Source of the DNA: Stemphylium vesicarium
Lineage: Eukaryota; Ascomycota; Dothideomycetes; Pleosporales; Pleosporaceae
DNA: 64,000 nt
Direction of reading: 5' to 3'
NCBI GenBank assembly: GCA_004380135.1
Contig: QXCR01000002.1
Location: 372,001 to 436,000 of the forward strand
Under the pieces are notes generated by a model. The model did no database searches, was not told the DNA's origin, and worked only from the letters and a program-made list of their open reading frames with translations. Numbering within the stretch: position 1 is the stretch's first letter; every line of letters starts with the position of its first letter. The position numbers and the translations under genes are program-made. Below are positions 43,441 through 56,766 of the stretch, piece after piece.

Positions 43441-44614
43441 GGTAAGCCTGGGTGCGCCGTGGTTTGGTTTGCGGGGGGGGATGAATAGTGGCAATGGCAG
43501 AGGGCTAAGTGGGCAACGGACCCATCTCCATCAGAAAGCGTGTATCTGTCGTCGATGTTTATGCGTGGATATGCTACTCAGCCCTCACAAAAGCAAGACG
43601 GGAGCATTGCGAATACTAGTCAAAGAAGCACAAGGGACCGACCGTTAATGTGTCTACTAGCAGGGCCGCTATGGCTGCAGCCAGGCAAGTCGTCCGGGCG
43701 TCACGTTGCTCATTCCAGCCTGGTCGCTATACCCGATCTGCCGCTAACTCCTAGTCTGCTGCCATGCTCCGACGTTTCTATTTACAGAAACACCTCAACT
43801 CGTATTCTCCAAAGTCTGTAAAATCTTGTACATTTTCCTACTGACCGCCAGAGCGTCATTGTATGGCAGGCCCGATAGTTGTGTATCTCGGCTTCTCAAT
43901 CGTCTCTAAACGACACGCTGGCAGTATTCCACCCCTCGCAGGCCCCCACTTGACAGCGCGATGCGACTCCTGAAAGCTGAGCTGTCTGGCAGCGGACCGC
44001 CTTTGGGGCCCGCCTAAGCTGAGGCTGGTAGCGCTGGCGAATGGCGGAGAGCTAGCAGCCCTAGTCTCGTTCCCCTACACGCACCTGCGAAACGCGGGAG
44101 TGGGCTTGCGGGGCAAAACATCTGTCTGTCTTGCCCTGGCACCACATCTCGAAACACAGCGATAGGCCACCCGCTCGCCACAAAAAGCGCCGCCAGTCCC
44201 GTACGCTTTTCTGTTTGCAGCAGGGCGGCTTTGACGTTGCACCCTACGCATGCAGAGTAACGCCCTGCAAATTTCCGCCATGCGTGCGTTCCACATGTGC
44301 ATAGCACATTGCTGTGACTGTGAACAGATAACATCTTTTAGTTTGTGCATCTCGTAAGCCCGACTGCACGAGGCCGTCTATGATGAGGCAAGACTATACG
44401 CTGTATACGCCACGTCAAGGCGCTTACTACTTGCCACTAACACTTCGTGAGAATAAGCATCGCTGTTACGGGTCCTCATTTCTGGTCGCGAGTGAAACAA
44501 CGTAACACAGTTTCTGCTGAGGCAATCTTGAGATATTCCTCATGGCACTTCTATCAAACGCAGAGATGCAGAAATGTGCAAGCCCCCCTGAACCGTCAAG
44601 CACCAGAAAAACAT
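43441..44614. other. Intergenic, no gene recognised
   Basis: Upstream of the CaaX-protein gene and downstream of the DHA1 transporter gene. No supported feature. Confidence 0.45.
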
Positions 44615-46616
44615 TTACGCACCGCCCCAACTGGCACCTCCACCCCCAATACCTGTGCTACCAAGATTCGAAGAGTACCGTCGGAAGCCTATGCCCATAC
44701 CGATAGGTACTGAAGATCTTCTTCGCACAATACCTCTCCTGTTTTGCGAGTTGCTTCTCGTTGGTTCCAAGTCGTATACCGTCTGTCGTCTTCCCGCGTG
44801 TTCTCCATCCTCATCGTCCGACGTCACAGCAAAGCTCGACCTCGTCGTAGTATGGCTCAGCATGTTCGGAACCTCACCTAGATCGCCAAACTCGGATTCC
44901 GATCGCGTCGCATCATCGTAATCCCGTAGAGCCTGCACTCCAGTATCGTCAGGGCCATAGCCTTCATCCTCTGTCGCGACCTCCACAGTATTCGTATCAT
45001 CGTCAATGTCGGAATCGTCGCCGAAGCCCCGGCCCTCCACTAGCCACAATGTTGGTATGCACGCCAAAAATGCTAATAGAGATAGAGTCCAGAAAGGCAC
45101 AATGACATAGCCGCGTTTGACTCCCCATGTGAATAGCCCACCACCTAGCGTGGGTCCTGCTGCCCTGCCAAAGGAACTGAAGCTAGTAGCCAACCCGTTA
45201 ATCGTCCCGAGAACACGTAGACTGGGCGCGCTGTTCGTAAGCATGATGGTCGATGTAGGAAAAGCGAATGTACCCGCGACACCTCTAACCACTAATAATA
45301 GTACCATGGCGATTTGCCGTGAGATAGAATCTTGAATCAGCGACAGGAACGGTGTGACGAAGAAGACAACAGGGAAGATGACAAATGCAATTCGCAGACA
45401 ACGAAGAACACCCAGGTGACGAGCAAGTGGTGGAAAGAGCAGAAATTGGCATAATGTACTCGAGATGGCGAAGACGGTGAAGATGATACCAATGCGACGG
45501 GACTCGAGGCCGAAACCGCCTGCGAACTTGAGGGGAAGTGAGACTGCGGGGTCAGAGTCGAGTTGGACGGGATGGTGCATGAACACGGGAAGTAACTTTA
45601 GACGATTAGCAATAGCGCACCTATGTGATTTAGATATGGACTTACTTGATCGTATGCTTGACAGTACATGGCTAAGAGTGTGTAAACAATCAGATTCATG
45701 GATGTTTGGAAAGTCAAAGCATCTCGAATTGTCGGTGACTTTTCCTTGGCACTCTGATTCGTAGCACGAGGCGAAGCAGCTGCCTCGGTGTCTAGAGCCT
45801 TTTGCCGACCAAGAAGAGGTTCGTTCTCGGAATCTTGGCCTTTTTCGTTGTTCGGCAAGTGCAGCAGCTTGCGAACGAAAGAAGTTAATCTTGCTCCGGT
45901 CCTCAGTCCAAGATCAGGCGCATGCTTCTTGCTCTCCAGGGTTTCTTGGAGGAACAGCCAGCCGACCACAATTCCAGTAGTAAAGAAGGCCGCAGCTACA
46001 ATGTTTGGCAAGACGTAGGGAAATCTCTCGAGGAATGCAGTCCCTCGTGGTTTCTGTGGATCTACGCCCAGCGGATTCGCAAGAGCACCACCAAGAGTCG
46101 GTCCAAATGTCGCGCCCACGGTCCATACTAGCGGCATGACACTGAAAGCTCTAGGCTGCAATTCTTTCCACGGACATAGCTCTGCTACCGTAGTTCGAAG
46201 TATACCGACATTTCCATTCGATAGACCGCCCAGAGCGCGCGCTGCAATAGCCATGGGCAGATTGACGGAAAAGCCCCAGAGCAACATGGTCCACATGGTA
46301 TTGAACAGCCCAAACAGTATAATCGGCTTCCTGCCATAGCGATCGGATGCCGCGCCCCAGAAGAGACCGGTAAAGGCCTGACATATAGAGAAGCTCGAGG
46401 ACGCAATGCCAGCCCAGCGCGCGATGTCGTTCTTAGGGATACCGAATGATTCCATGAGTTCGGGGACGTATGGGAAAACGGACGTCAAGGCAATGGGTTC
46501 GGAAAAGCGGCATATTGCTACAAGCAAGGGTTAGCAAAAAGTTCAGGAAACCCGGCTTGTAGAGACTTGTTACATAGGATTACCAGTTGCTTGACTGGTA
46601 GCCGGTGTTCTGTCAT
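44615..46616 (-). CDS. MFS transporter, DHA1-like
   Basis: Exons 46574-46616, 45646-46517 and 44615-45595; introns of 56 and 50 nt with GCTAAC/GCTAAT branches. 631 residues. Splicing exon 1 yields MTEHRLPVKQLVILSICRFSEPIALTSVFPYVPEL, the conserved start of this group. Motif A, GAASDRYGRKPIILFG, sits in the TM2-3 loop and GATFGPTLGGALANP in TM5 (antiporter motif C style). A hydrophilic central loop (residues about 210-275) separates two six-helix halves, and the C-terminal about 150 residues are an acidic then Arg/Ser-rich cytosolic tail. The subgroup resembles fungal homologues of plant ZIFL-type and yeast YCR023c-type carriers. Substrates of these fungal members are mostly unknown. Confidence 0.9.
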
Positions 46617-47682
46617 GGCAGCAGTAGTTGTCGTGTGCGCATGCTAGCTTGCTGAAGCTGCAGCGGAGGAAAGGTGGAAAAGACGGCAAGAAAGGAAGGT
46701 AATAGTCACATCGTGGGCGTGAATGCGCATGCGCGCTCCCCCATGCTGAGTCCGCAAAACGCGCACCCCGCAATGACGGCTAGCCGCTCATGGTCATGGG
46801 GCGCTATTTACGGTGAGAGGTCGAGTCAGGCTAATCCCGTCTCCATCGGGGTTTGCCATCTATTCCGAGTTCCGAACAGATTAGATGCATCGCGACGCAC
46901 CTTCATCTTGGGTGTCGCGTGACGGGCCTTGGTGTTGAAGAGGTGGTTCTGACGCGTTCGCTGTGATCCGTCAGCCATGAAGCTTGGGCGGAGCACAGCG
47001 CTTGCATGAACCGCGCCAGGATTCATCACTCCCGCGGCGACAACAGCGTCAACAATCACATCCTCCACCGGACAAGATTCCACTTGGGGCCTTGTCGTAG
47101 ATAAACACAATTAGCATGAACATTTCTAGCTTGTTATTCATCACGAGATGAGTATCGAAGATTCCAATCTCTGCTTATCGAACAACCTTCTTCCTCGAGC
47201 TCGCAGCGCATCGGACTCGCCGTCCCGACAACGAAGTGGTACCGTTCAAACCGGTCAATCCGAGGTACAGAGCTCGTCTTCTGATCCCGACTAGCTGTAC
47301 CCCATTCCCTAGCCAAACGGTTAGAGCGATTTATCTAGTCACAAACTAGGAGCTGAACTAACGGCCCGTCGGTGATCTTGGCTTTCCGTCTATTCACTCT
47401 GCTGGCTCTATCTAGGGCGTTGCGATACATACATTGGAGTCAGACAAGTTCAACTCTTGAGGCTGATGACCCCAAGAACATTGGAAGTGAACTTCTCAGC
47501 GTCAAAAATCTAACATACGCATGCATTTCTCATAGGGAACCCGAGAACCGTTGCCATTAGCTAATTTCACCTTCACCTTCATTTCCCTCTCGAGCGTGCC
47601 TTCACTGCGCCAATCACCTTCTTACATTTGAATTCTTCTCTCACTACACTCCACAATGCGACGTCACACCACCGTCGGCTAT
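46617..47682. other. Intergenic, no gene recognised
   Basis: Divergent space between the DHA1 transporter (-) and the F-box-like gene (+). No supported feature. Confidence 0.45.
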
Positions 47683-47693
47683 ATATATATGCT
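47683..47693 (+). promoter_or_regulatory. TATA-like element of the F-box-like gene
   Basis: A TATATATATA run about 120 bp before the ATG at 47813, in the right position for a fungal TATA box. Confidence 0.45.
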
Positions 47694-47812
47694 CGCAATT
47701 GACGCTCCCCCGTCTCTTCTGCACCACACCAACATCACTGCACTTTTTACCTTGTATAGCCAAAATCCAACCCAGCTGCACTGACTACCTTGCAACACTC
47801 GCCACCTTCACC

Positions 47813-48904
47813 ATGAGCACTCCTCCAGCGCACATTAGAACAGTCATCCATGAGCAGATCATGGAGGCGATCATCTCATTTGTTTCAACCAGTGGTGACT
47901 CGGATACTGGTAGCGCATACGATACGGATTCTGGAGACGAGTACAATGATGGGATATCCATCCCCACAGAATCCTAAGTAACCCTGGACCCGGCGACCAA
48001 GCTCTTCTGTACCTTTGCCGTTCACACTGGCCTAACCGACTCCCCGGGACTTCCACTAGAGTTGCGCCTCAGTATCTATGAAGCTGCCTTCCCCGAAATG
48101 GATCGATCTGTTGTTGAGGAAGAGACTGGAGGAATAGCAAGAAGCCAACTAGTTCGCATCCGAGACGGATTTTTCTGCTGGTGTCGCCCCGACCGATCTG
48201 TGCGCAAAGATCACCAAGACCTAAAATGCAGCTGTGGTTCCTACGAGATGCGCGTGTGTGACCCCCTTCGAGCAGCCATCAGGAACAACTTTGCACGCGA
48301 TCCAGAAACACGCATTGAGTTCTTATCTGCATACCTTGGAAAAGTCGAGTTTCATTGGGACCAGGCCAATGGCGATGACTATTCTAAAGGAATTCTACAG
48401 GTGCCAGCGTTTTTGTCAATGATTTCTGAGGCTGGTCTTATTGTGGAATTCAAGCATCTCACCATTGAACCCCCTTGGAGGTGTACGTATTCTCTGCCCG
48501 TGGACCCGAGCGAGTGTCAGTCACGCCTATCCAATGCCGACGCAGTAAAGCTTGGCTGCTTCTTCGGAGTCTTGCATCGACACAAAGCCAAATGTGAGCT
48601 TTCGTTTTGCTATACACCGCTCTCTTACGTACCGATTTTCGACCGAGTGGTGGAGATGTGCAATGACGAACTGTCACGAGACCAACGCGATGGATTCAAG
48701 TTCCATTCCAGTTGTGGTAGGCTGATCTCCAGATTTCGTTCGTCCTTCGAGATACTCTTCATGAAAGACAAAGTCCTCCAAGGTCTGAGGGGAACCTGCA
48801 AAGGATATAACAACGCAGTATGTAACAAGCTCGGTCGAGACACCAAGTTTACTGGAGAGAAGATCCCGAAGCAGTTGAAATATTTTATCGACTTTAGCAA
48901 TTGA
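47813..48904 (+). CDS. F-box-like (2EXR-type) hypothetical protein, 5' structure ambiguous
   Basis: The second part encodes GLPLELRLSIYEAAFPEMDR, the opening helix of fungal F-box/2EXR-like proteins, followed by a Cys-rich CWCRP...CSCGSYEMRVCDPL segment and a long helical tail to residue about 340. The first ATG frame (47813) is acidic (SDTGSAYDTDSGDEYNDG) and meets TAA at 47975, but the F-box part lies in the same frame just beyond it. An intron 47910-47978 (GTAGCG...CCTAAG) would remove the stop and give 340 residues; its signals are weak and no good branch point is seen. Otherwise the gene carries one nonsense codon (CAA-to-TAA would be RIP-like). F-box-like proteins usually recruit targets to SCF ubiquitin ligases; the target is unknown. 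Confidence 0.6.
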
Positions 48905-51900
48905 AAGGGCCACGACCGGTACATGTAGGTCGAGGAAATCGCAAAGGTTATGGATTGCTATGACTATTGGGGAATGGAAGCACGTCATGGGTGTACGAAA
49001 AGTTCTGGATCTCCTTGAATGGGCATGTGTGCTAGCTTTTGAGCGGATATAGCCTAACGAACTACGAATACAATCAACGAATCTCAAGTATAGTTCTGCA
49101 ATGTTGACAATATTGCGACCTTAGTAGACCGACGAAGAACTTGAGTGCGTAGCCATAGCCAACACAGATCCGAAAAATGTCATAGTAGTGGCAAGAAACT
49201 CGAGAGTGGCATAAGTGAATAAGGAGCGAGTGTAAGGCTCAACGGCTTAGCTACTCTCATCTCTCGTCCTTTTCTTCATGACGAGTTATAATAGATGGTC
49301 CAATAGTCACTCTAACTATGTCTGCTGGGATGATGTGATGACCATAGACGTCACATTATATTCACTTCTTTTACTCCCAACGAATGACCTCGTCGCGCAG
49401 AGCGACTTTTGGCGCATCTGTTGTGGCAATTGTTTTAAGAAGGCAACGAACTCGCAGGCACGTATCATGGTTGATTGAGAAGGTGGTCTGCAAAAAGATG
49501 GGTTGCCATTGCGTCATACGAAGCACGGAGCCCACTCGGCCATAGCTCGGGCCGACCACACCTCAGCGTTGCGCTTGAACCTGAGTACCTTCGAGCCTTC
49601 TCGTCACCAGCCCAGCAGGTTCGTTGACAATGTGTAATGCGTGTTCAGCACGTATAGATTTGTGGAAGAATTATGCATCCTTCTGCTGAATGCGCTCTAG
49701 CCATCAGCCTTACATCTGAAACACGCCGCTGTTTTGCCTGATGTCTCAGGCTCCACGATAGTTTTCCGTGATGGTAGAAGGTTGGGCGACAACTTTTCGC
49801 CAACGCTCTTCTACACCGCTCATATTGATAGTGAAATATAGGTCGAATTTCATACTAACCGGCAGGTTCGCCGCGCAGTAAGGTGCAAGCCTCCAGAGCT
49901 GTCAAAGAATCCAGCTGCCAGATTTGTCACTGCTTCTGACTAGGCAGGGAAAGAGCAAGAGGGAAGCTGCGATCGCGCGGAGGGCATCTTGAGCTCAAGC
50001 AGTTTGCTGCCTCGAAAGCCCGTCTAGAGCGGGAATCCAGACCGAGCCATCGAGCAAAACGGGCCTTTACCGAACTGTCTCGAGCCAGCTGTCATTTGTC
50101 AGAACTGTGACCATGAAGTGCCGTTCTGAACCGCATCAGGGAATTAGTAGGCCCAAGAACAAAGGTTCTTGGTGGAAAAAGTCGGCTTACGCTGCTAAGC
50201 TTCGGGGCTGCATGTGGCCATCAGGTGCCAACACCATGGCTAGAATATGCACAACGCAAGAACAACGCAAGCCAGCATATGGGCCAACCATCTCCGGGCT
50301 CTTCACGGAAATCTCCTCACTAGAAATGCAGCAGCGGAAGCGAGGGTTGTCGCCAACCTGTCATCGCTAGGTCCCATGCCCAACAGCTCGTGCACGGTCA
50401 GATCCACCGAGCAATATTCGCCGTCTTATTGTGCGGTGATTAATATATGACAGCGCATCAGCAGCGTGATATCGTCAGCGATAAGGTACTATCGACCAGG
50501 CCTGGGGCAGAGGGCGAGTGTGCTGTATCACTCGCTACCAGATCAGGATTGCATCGTGCTTCCGGTGTGCAGCAACGTTTCGGTCATCCCGAAGACCAGT
50601 ATTCCCCCCGAGACGGCTCTCGTTCCTGTTGGTTGACCCGAGTTCTTGCGTGTTGTTCGACCTGGGGTTTGACGGCATGGATGCTCGTGAGGCACTGGCG
50701 CTGTGGGAGTGGATGGGCTCGGATAGAGTAACGTCAGCGATAGGGCGCTGTTAATCGCGTGTATGCAACTACGAGGCGTATCGTATCAGGTAGAATCGTT
50801 TCCCACATGTTTTTCAGCATTGTTTTACCAGGCATGACACCCTTCGGCTAGCTGTGTGGCACCGAGATGTCTTCTGTTGACGAGGGGCCTTGCCAGTACC
50901 AGAGAACGATTCGATTACGAACCCAGGTTTGAGCTTCGTGGGGATCGATAAACTTGTGAGGAACAGCTATGCAACCAGATCCGGTATCCGCCTGGCTCGA
51001 CTTCGGAGCACCCTTTTAATGTCGTTGTGGCATATGGCATGGCAACAAGAAAAACTCAAAGCAGGCGAGTATGGACAGGCTCTCATTGGGACACGGTTTG
51101 ACCGTGAAAGCCTTCTGGACATCTCGCTTGGGTTCACAGTCTGTTGCAGCCATGTGATTGAACTTAGAGCCACATGGGGCCCAGATAAGTGTTACGGCTA
51201 AGGCCAAACATCGGGCAAATTCTTTGTTTCTCTACGCTCTAAGCTAGAAGAGAGGAATTTGGCTTGCTTTTTTGGACATAGTCCCGTTTTTCTCCATGAG
51301 GAATTGGGACTGTAGTGGAAGAGAGAGCCTCTCTATAGTCCATATTGAGGCCATTTTACTTCGAACAGCTCCGGTAAGGCACGTTACACTACTGAGAGCA
51401 AGTGATTTGCGGCTAACGCTGGACATTGCCAGATGGCCATTATTAACACACGCGTCGAGCCTAGTATCGTCACTCACAGCAACTGATCACCTGACCAAGC
51501 ATATAAAAAGCCCATCACGATCCCGCGGAGCATTACCAACAATCGAGCTCACTTCAGCAGGAGCGTGAGCGGCGTGCTTCATGTTTACTTGCGAATCTCA
51601 CCAAGCGTTCACGCAAAGACCATGTACTGCTGCTGTGGGCAACGGAGCTATATCAGCTCCGCATATAGCCTATGTACCTCGCCTCACACCTGATCTGAAA
51701 ACAAGCAACAGCCGGAGTCACTATTGGCTGCGACTCCACTTTCCATTTTTTACACCCATCCAATGAAGCTTTTGCGGACCGTTAGCAGTGGAGCTCTTAC
51801 TTGCACATGCGCCGTTCTGCAAGAAAAGATGCTTGGGCGAGTCTGGAGCTATGCGTGCATGCGACAAGTCACCCGAGCAAAATTTGCAAGACTTCATCGA

Positions 51901-54900
51901 GAACAGTCGGAAGAAACCTATGCCAATGACCATTGACCAGGCTCCTGGTTTTTTGCCTCTGCCTTTGACAGTGCACCTCAATGCAGGATGCGGCGACGGC
52001 ATCGGTGGCGACGGCACAACGCTCGCCGGAATATTACTCGTACCCGCTCGATATAACTCTCCTACCGATGAACAGGGGAGTGCTCACATGCAGGTATTGG
52101 GGGGGATGCCACTGCAGCAAGGCGCAGCAAGGCACCGGCCTAGCAAATCCTTGCTGTCAATCGTCACTGTGGTGCGATGCAAACACTGATCAACCAAAGA
52201 GACCGGCCAAGTTTTGCCTGGGGCAGGGACGAATATCAGTGAACGGAAACCGCAATGAACAAAGACTGACGTTTGACCTGAACAGCACACGGCAGTGGGC
52301 TTTGAGTGAAAACCGGGTCTTTGGAGATAGGAAACCTAACCGAACGACATTACGATGAGCTCTTACGCGGCAGCCACACTCTTCAGCAAATCCGCCTCGC
52401 GTGTATCTGCCCGTGCTACATGTGGGCTCTTTCGATCTGTTGAGGTGACGTTCTGCATGATGAGCCTACTGGGCACACTTAGCATTCACGGAGAGCATGA
52501 CTGTAGCTAAGCGACGTCCATCTCGAGCTCGGCCTCGATGCTGCGGCCTCTTCCTCCAACATGCCGCGCCTTTCAATCCCCACATCCCGATTCACCCTGC
52601 ATCCGCGATTGAGCTGTAAGCCATCCCATGGTCAATACACTCCGTTACCGATCAAACCAACAAGATCTCCGTTTCTGCCTCATTCTTCACTTCAGTAGCC
52701 TCATTAGACAGTAAACATAGTACTCGCCACCTCAGCACGTCAAGATGAAACCACTTCGCCACTGCCACATGGCCGACGAGAATGACGATACACACATATC
52801 TCAAGTGTGGGGCCCAGAAAAAGTGCGAGGCTTTTCAATACCCAGCGCAGCGGCATGCCGATCCCCGTTTTCTCTCTCTTCCGCATTTGCCCTCGGCGTA
52901 TTCTGCACTGGCCCAAATAGGTACGCTTCATTGTCCTCATTCGTCAGCTCGATCTACAGTCTCCTACTCCCGAAGGTCAAGCGAGCGAGCGAGCGGCGCG
53001 CACGTCAGTAGGCCGATCGCTAGTCATCGCTAGTCATACGATGTATATTAGCGATGAACAGGAAGGGGGGAGTGGGAAAGGCGGGTTGGAATCACGGGGG
53101 AAGCGGCATAGCCAGGTAAAACGGGCAAGGAAGTGCACAGATACCAGGGCGTGAATGGGCAACTCTTCGCGAGGAAGTAGCTTGATGCGAAGCGGCCCAT
53201 TGTAGTGGTACTAGCGGAAGCTTTTACCTCCATCGTCATCGGTCATCGTCGTCACTATCAGCCCATACGGCACACATGCAGTCGACCAACGGTTTCGTCT
53301 AGTCCGAATCGCAAACTCTGACAAGCCAGTATCTGTTCGCCTTGCAATTTCAACCACTACGGTTTCTGGGATTGCCTCCAACCTATGCCCATTCGCCGCG
53401 TATGTATTCCGGTGCGCGTGGCCCAGACATCCTCCACCAAGCCCTTCACTTCGCAGCACGGGTAAGGGTCTCCGCCGGGATTTTCCTTAAAGACAAGGGT
53501 CATACTGGGTTGCGGCCATTAACAAACGATGGAGAGGGGGTGCAGGCGATCTTAAGAACAGGGTTACAGTGGGATCGTGCTTTAACGGTTCGTTCACCGG
53601 GGGTCAGTGCTCGAGGAAGCCACAAACGGGATGTCGAAGAAGGTAAACAAACCACAACAGCAAACCAGTGGGTGGGACTTTCTTGGTTTTGCGCCTCCCC
53701 CGGAGAAGCCTAACGCACTCACGATACCTCCGCGATAGGGGGTTTACCTTTTCGTTTCTTTTTTTGCGCCTTCTCCGCTGTAGCCTCGGCACTCAGTCTC
53801 CGCTACCTTACCACTACCAGACCCCTGTTCTATACAACGGCACTGACCTTCCCTTACAACGAATTATTCTTTTTCCAATAGTTCCAATACTTCGGAGAAG
53901 CCTTACCCTTCCAGCACATATATATCTGCTCCGTCGGTATAGACCCAGCACAACCCCAAAAAAGAAGCTCAATCGCGCCTTCTCCGCCAGCCTCCGCTTT
54001 CGTTGGGCGGCGCGCGCCCGTTTGGTGCAGAAGTAGCGAGGTGTGTGCGGGAACATATACATGACTATCCTGGGTGATATGAGCAGGGTTTATGCGCTGG
54101 ATGCGGTTTAGTGGATGCAGGGTTGGTAATATCGAAAGTATGATCGGGGGGATTGGCGAGCGGACGTGGTGTCATTGTTGTTGGAGATGGGTTGGAGAGG
54201 CGCGTGGGGATGTATGAATGGTGGTGGTGGTCGTCGTGTTTGGGTGAGTGATGGGATGGATGTTGAAGGTTAGTGGGATGTATTACTTCTTTTTTTTTGG
54301 CCAAGATGGGCCAGTTAGGATTGGTGGGAAAGGGAACATTGTAACATTCTCTGCGCAATATGTGAAAGTTAGTAGAGATGTAGCAACACGGATGCTTAGA
54401 ATTCCCAACCGGACGAAGAATGTCTGTTATGCAGCGTAGCATCGAGAAATCTCGTGCCGAAGATACCGGACAGCAGGTGCTATCCTCCCAGGTCAAGGCA
54501 ATCGAAACCTCAGCTTACCCCAATCTCAAATGGCATCCCTCTCCCGCATCTCAGATTCCAGGCGATCGAAAATGTGCATAGTACAGCGTCTTGTGCGCAT
54601 ATTCGATCTCACCCTCGTGACTAATAACCTCATCACGAGCATCATGCCATCGATCGGATGCCTGGCATGATCGAGTTCCTGAGGCGCGACAATACGGCTG
54701 CGGCCGCAGCCGTCTCAGATCTCAGTCTCGTCGCAACCGCTCTGGGTAGATGTAGATCTGAAACAGAAGGTTGAGACAGGCAAGACCCCAGATCATCAGG
54801 CACACCGTGACGGGGCGATCCGGTCGATTGGTATGGCACCATGGCGCGCAAGGCTTTTTCTTGCATGACAATGTTGCAAGTTATGATATTTGAGAAAATA

Positions 54901-55875
54901 ATGCGACGTGATTTTTGTGATGTACATAATTCTCGCAATACGCGGATCGCATATAAGTAGTGCTTATGCGGGGGGAGAGAAAATTGAGATATTTGACATT
55001 ATGGATGGAGAGGTTTGTGCAGTTATGCCATGAGCATTGTATGTCGCCGTTTCCGAGACTTGAAAAAAGAAAAGTAACGGGGTATTACAAATTTTGCAAA
55101 TCTAGAAAGTAAAGCAAGGAAAGTTGATGATGGCATGACAAGCGAGGTCGTCTTAGGGCGACAGTCGCCAAGACAGTAGAACAGGAAGGAAATGGGGGTT
55201 GAGTGTATCGCACGAGAAGCGAGATTAGTGATGGTGGTGGTAGAAAGAAAAAATTGTGCATAACGTAGCAGAGTGAACGATACCGCCTGTGTAGTACAAA
55301 AGAAAGAAAAGAGATAAAAAATACCAATGAGAATGCGCCCCTTGCGACTTTGCCCGGGTATCTTCCCTTCTCTTGCTCCCTTTTTGACACGTCCTCGAGA
55401 CACCTAGTGTGTTCTCGCCGAGGTTCTCTTGCCATGATTGTGATTGGTGCCAGGACGTCGCCGACTCTTTCCATACCGCGCCATCAATTCAATACCAACA
55501 CTCCCATATGATGTTTCCTAGCCTGAACCCAGTCTTGCCAACGCCGCCGCAATGCTGGAACCGCTTGTAGTGTCGTGCGTCGAAAGATGTTCGTAGTCCC
55601 CAAATGTATGCAAAAAGGTGTAAGGAGTGTGTATCGAAGAGGAAAAGTATACCGTGGCCCAATCGTGGTACGTCGTAAAGGAGACTTTGGTGATTAAAAA
55701 TGCATGAATGCCCGAAAGAAGTATTGCAAATGCTGAAAACGGCCCCAAAGAGGGTGTTTGTGACCAGCACAAACCCCGCAACCCGTCTAATCGTGTCCCG
55801 AAACCGCTCGTTTGCTCACCACGCACGAAGGCTTTGGAATTGACCAGCCAGGTTTTCGCAATTGCTGTCGGCCAG
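48905..55875. other. Gene desert of about 7 kb
   Basis: No frame has a recognisable domain or a consistent exon structure. Short GC-rich and AT-rich patches alternate. A 13-bp word GCGCCTTCTCCGC occurs twice (53766 and 53976) and short tandem doublets lie near 52981 and 53020. It may contain decayed repeats, the 3' UTR of the Myb-like gene at its right end, or non-coding RNA; none can be shown here. Confidence 0.45.
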
Positions 55876-56766
55876 TCATTGGTAACTTGCGCCTGGATCG
55901 CTCGGTCCAGCTCCCATTTGCGACGAGGCGTACGCACTCTGATGTTGAAGTTGCGAATGCTCCTCCTCTTGTGCCTCTTGTTGAACCATCTCCACAGCCT
56001 GAAGTTCCTCCGCTTTGTCCCTGCACGCGGTTGGTGAAAAGCCACTGCCAACCTTCGAGGAAATGATGCGCCAACGGTCGTTCTCGTACTCCTGCATGGC
56101 GTTGCGAAGCTTGTCAACCTGTTTTGCCGGTTGCGGTTAGCATGTCCGAGGTTGTGGCTGTAATGCACGACGTCGTGCGTTTCATGACTAGGGGTAATAA
56201 CTTACCATTTCTGATGTCCAAACCGTGGTCTTTGCTTTCAGCTTGGTGCAGTACCGCACTTGGAGTGTACCAGAGCTGCGGCCAGGGAAGAAGTCGGCGA
56301 TTTGCTTCCAGGTGAGGTTTTTCTTTTCCTTGAGGTCGACGAGTAGCTGATCGTCTTCGGGGGTGAACTTGAGCTTGGGGCCGCGAGGTCTCTGAGCGGG
56401 TGCAGGCATTCCCTCTTGGCCTACGACGCTCGGAGGGCCATGGTGCTGAGCGGGAGAGGGAGGTGCACCCTCCATTGGGTGATGTCGTTTATTGCGATGT
56501 GAGCTTGGTAAATGGTGATGGTGGGTTGGAGGTAAAGTAGATTGCGGGGCTGGCGGCGGCGGCGGATACTGATGTAGGGAGTAACCCTGGGAGGCGTGTT
56601 GTAGTGAGACGCTTCCCGTTGCTTGTGCGTACGGGTTGAGTTGCTGCTCTAAGCTTGGAGCGAGTTCGTGCTGCAAGTCCTCCTGATGACTGCGCTTGCG
56701 TCCGGCGGCTTGTTGGGGCGGCGGTGGGTAGCCCACGTTGTAGGAAGAGGGTGATTGATGCGACAT
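55876..56766 (-). CDS. Myb/SANT-like DNA-binding protein A (two SANT repeats)
   Basis: Exons 56206-56766 and 55876-56118 (87-nt intron GTAAGT...AAACAG), 267 residues from MSHQSPSSYN. The first about 125 residues are Pro/Gln/His-rich. Repeat one (about 131-178) is KFTPEDDQLLVDLKEKKNLTW followed by KQIADFFPGRSSGTLQVRYC. Repeat two crosses into the last exon (YENDRWRIISSKVGSGFSPTACRDKAEEL) and is followed by an acidic Gln/Glu tail. Its layout matches Myb-like gene B. Upstream of the chosen ATG the frame stays open and protein-like (EEHHIPTSNVEHQNVLHS) to about 57030 without an ATG, so a further 5' exon probably exists and the true protein may be about 90 residues longer. Role: probable nuclear transcription factor; targets unknown. 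Confidence 0.78.

Noticed and set aside
24152..46616. Possible secondary-metabolite cluster (transporters, hydrolase, secreted protein)
   Set aside because: No polyketide synthase, NRPS, terpene synthase or tailoring oxygenase; genes are widely spaced and functionally unrelated.
50890..51201. 103-codon ORF with a fairly protein-like middle
   Set aside because: Too short, no motif, lies in a region without any other gene signal.
53766..53988. Two copies of a 13-bp word flanking about 200 bp, considered as ends of a MITE
   Set aside because: Copies are direct, short and GC-rich with no inverted termini or target duplication.
55518..56168. 216-codon minus-strand ORF overlapping the last exon of Myb-like A
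   Set aside because: Wrong frame relative to the SANT repeat; basic composition arises from reading the real exon in another phase.
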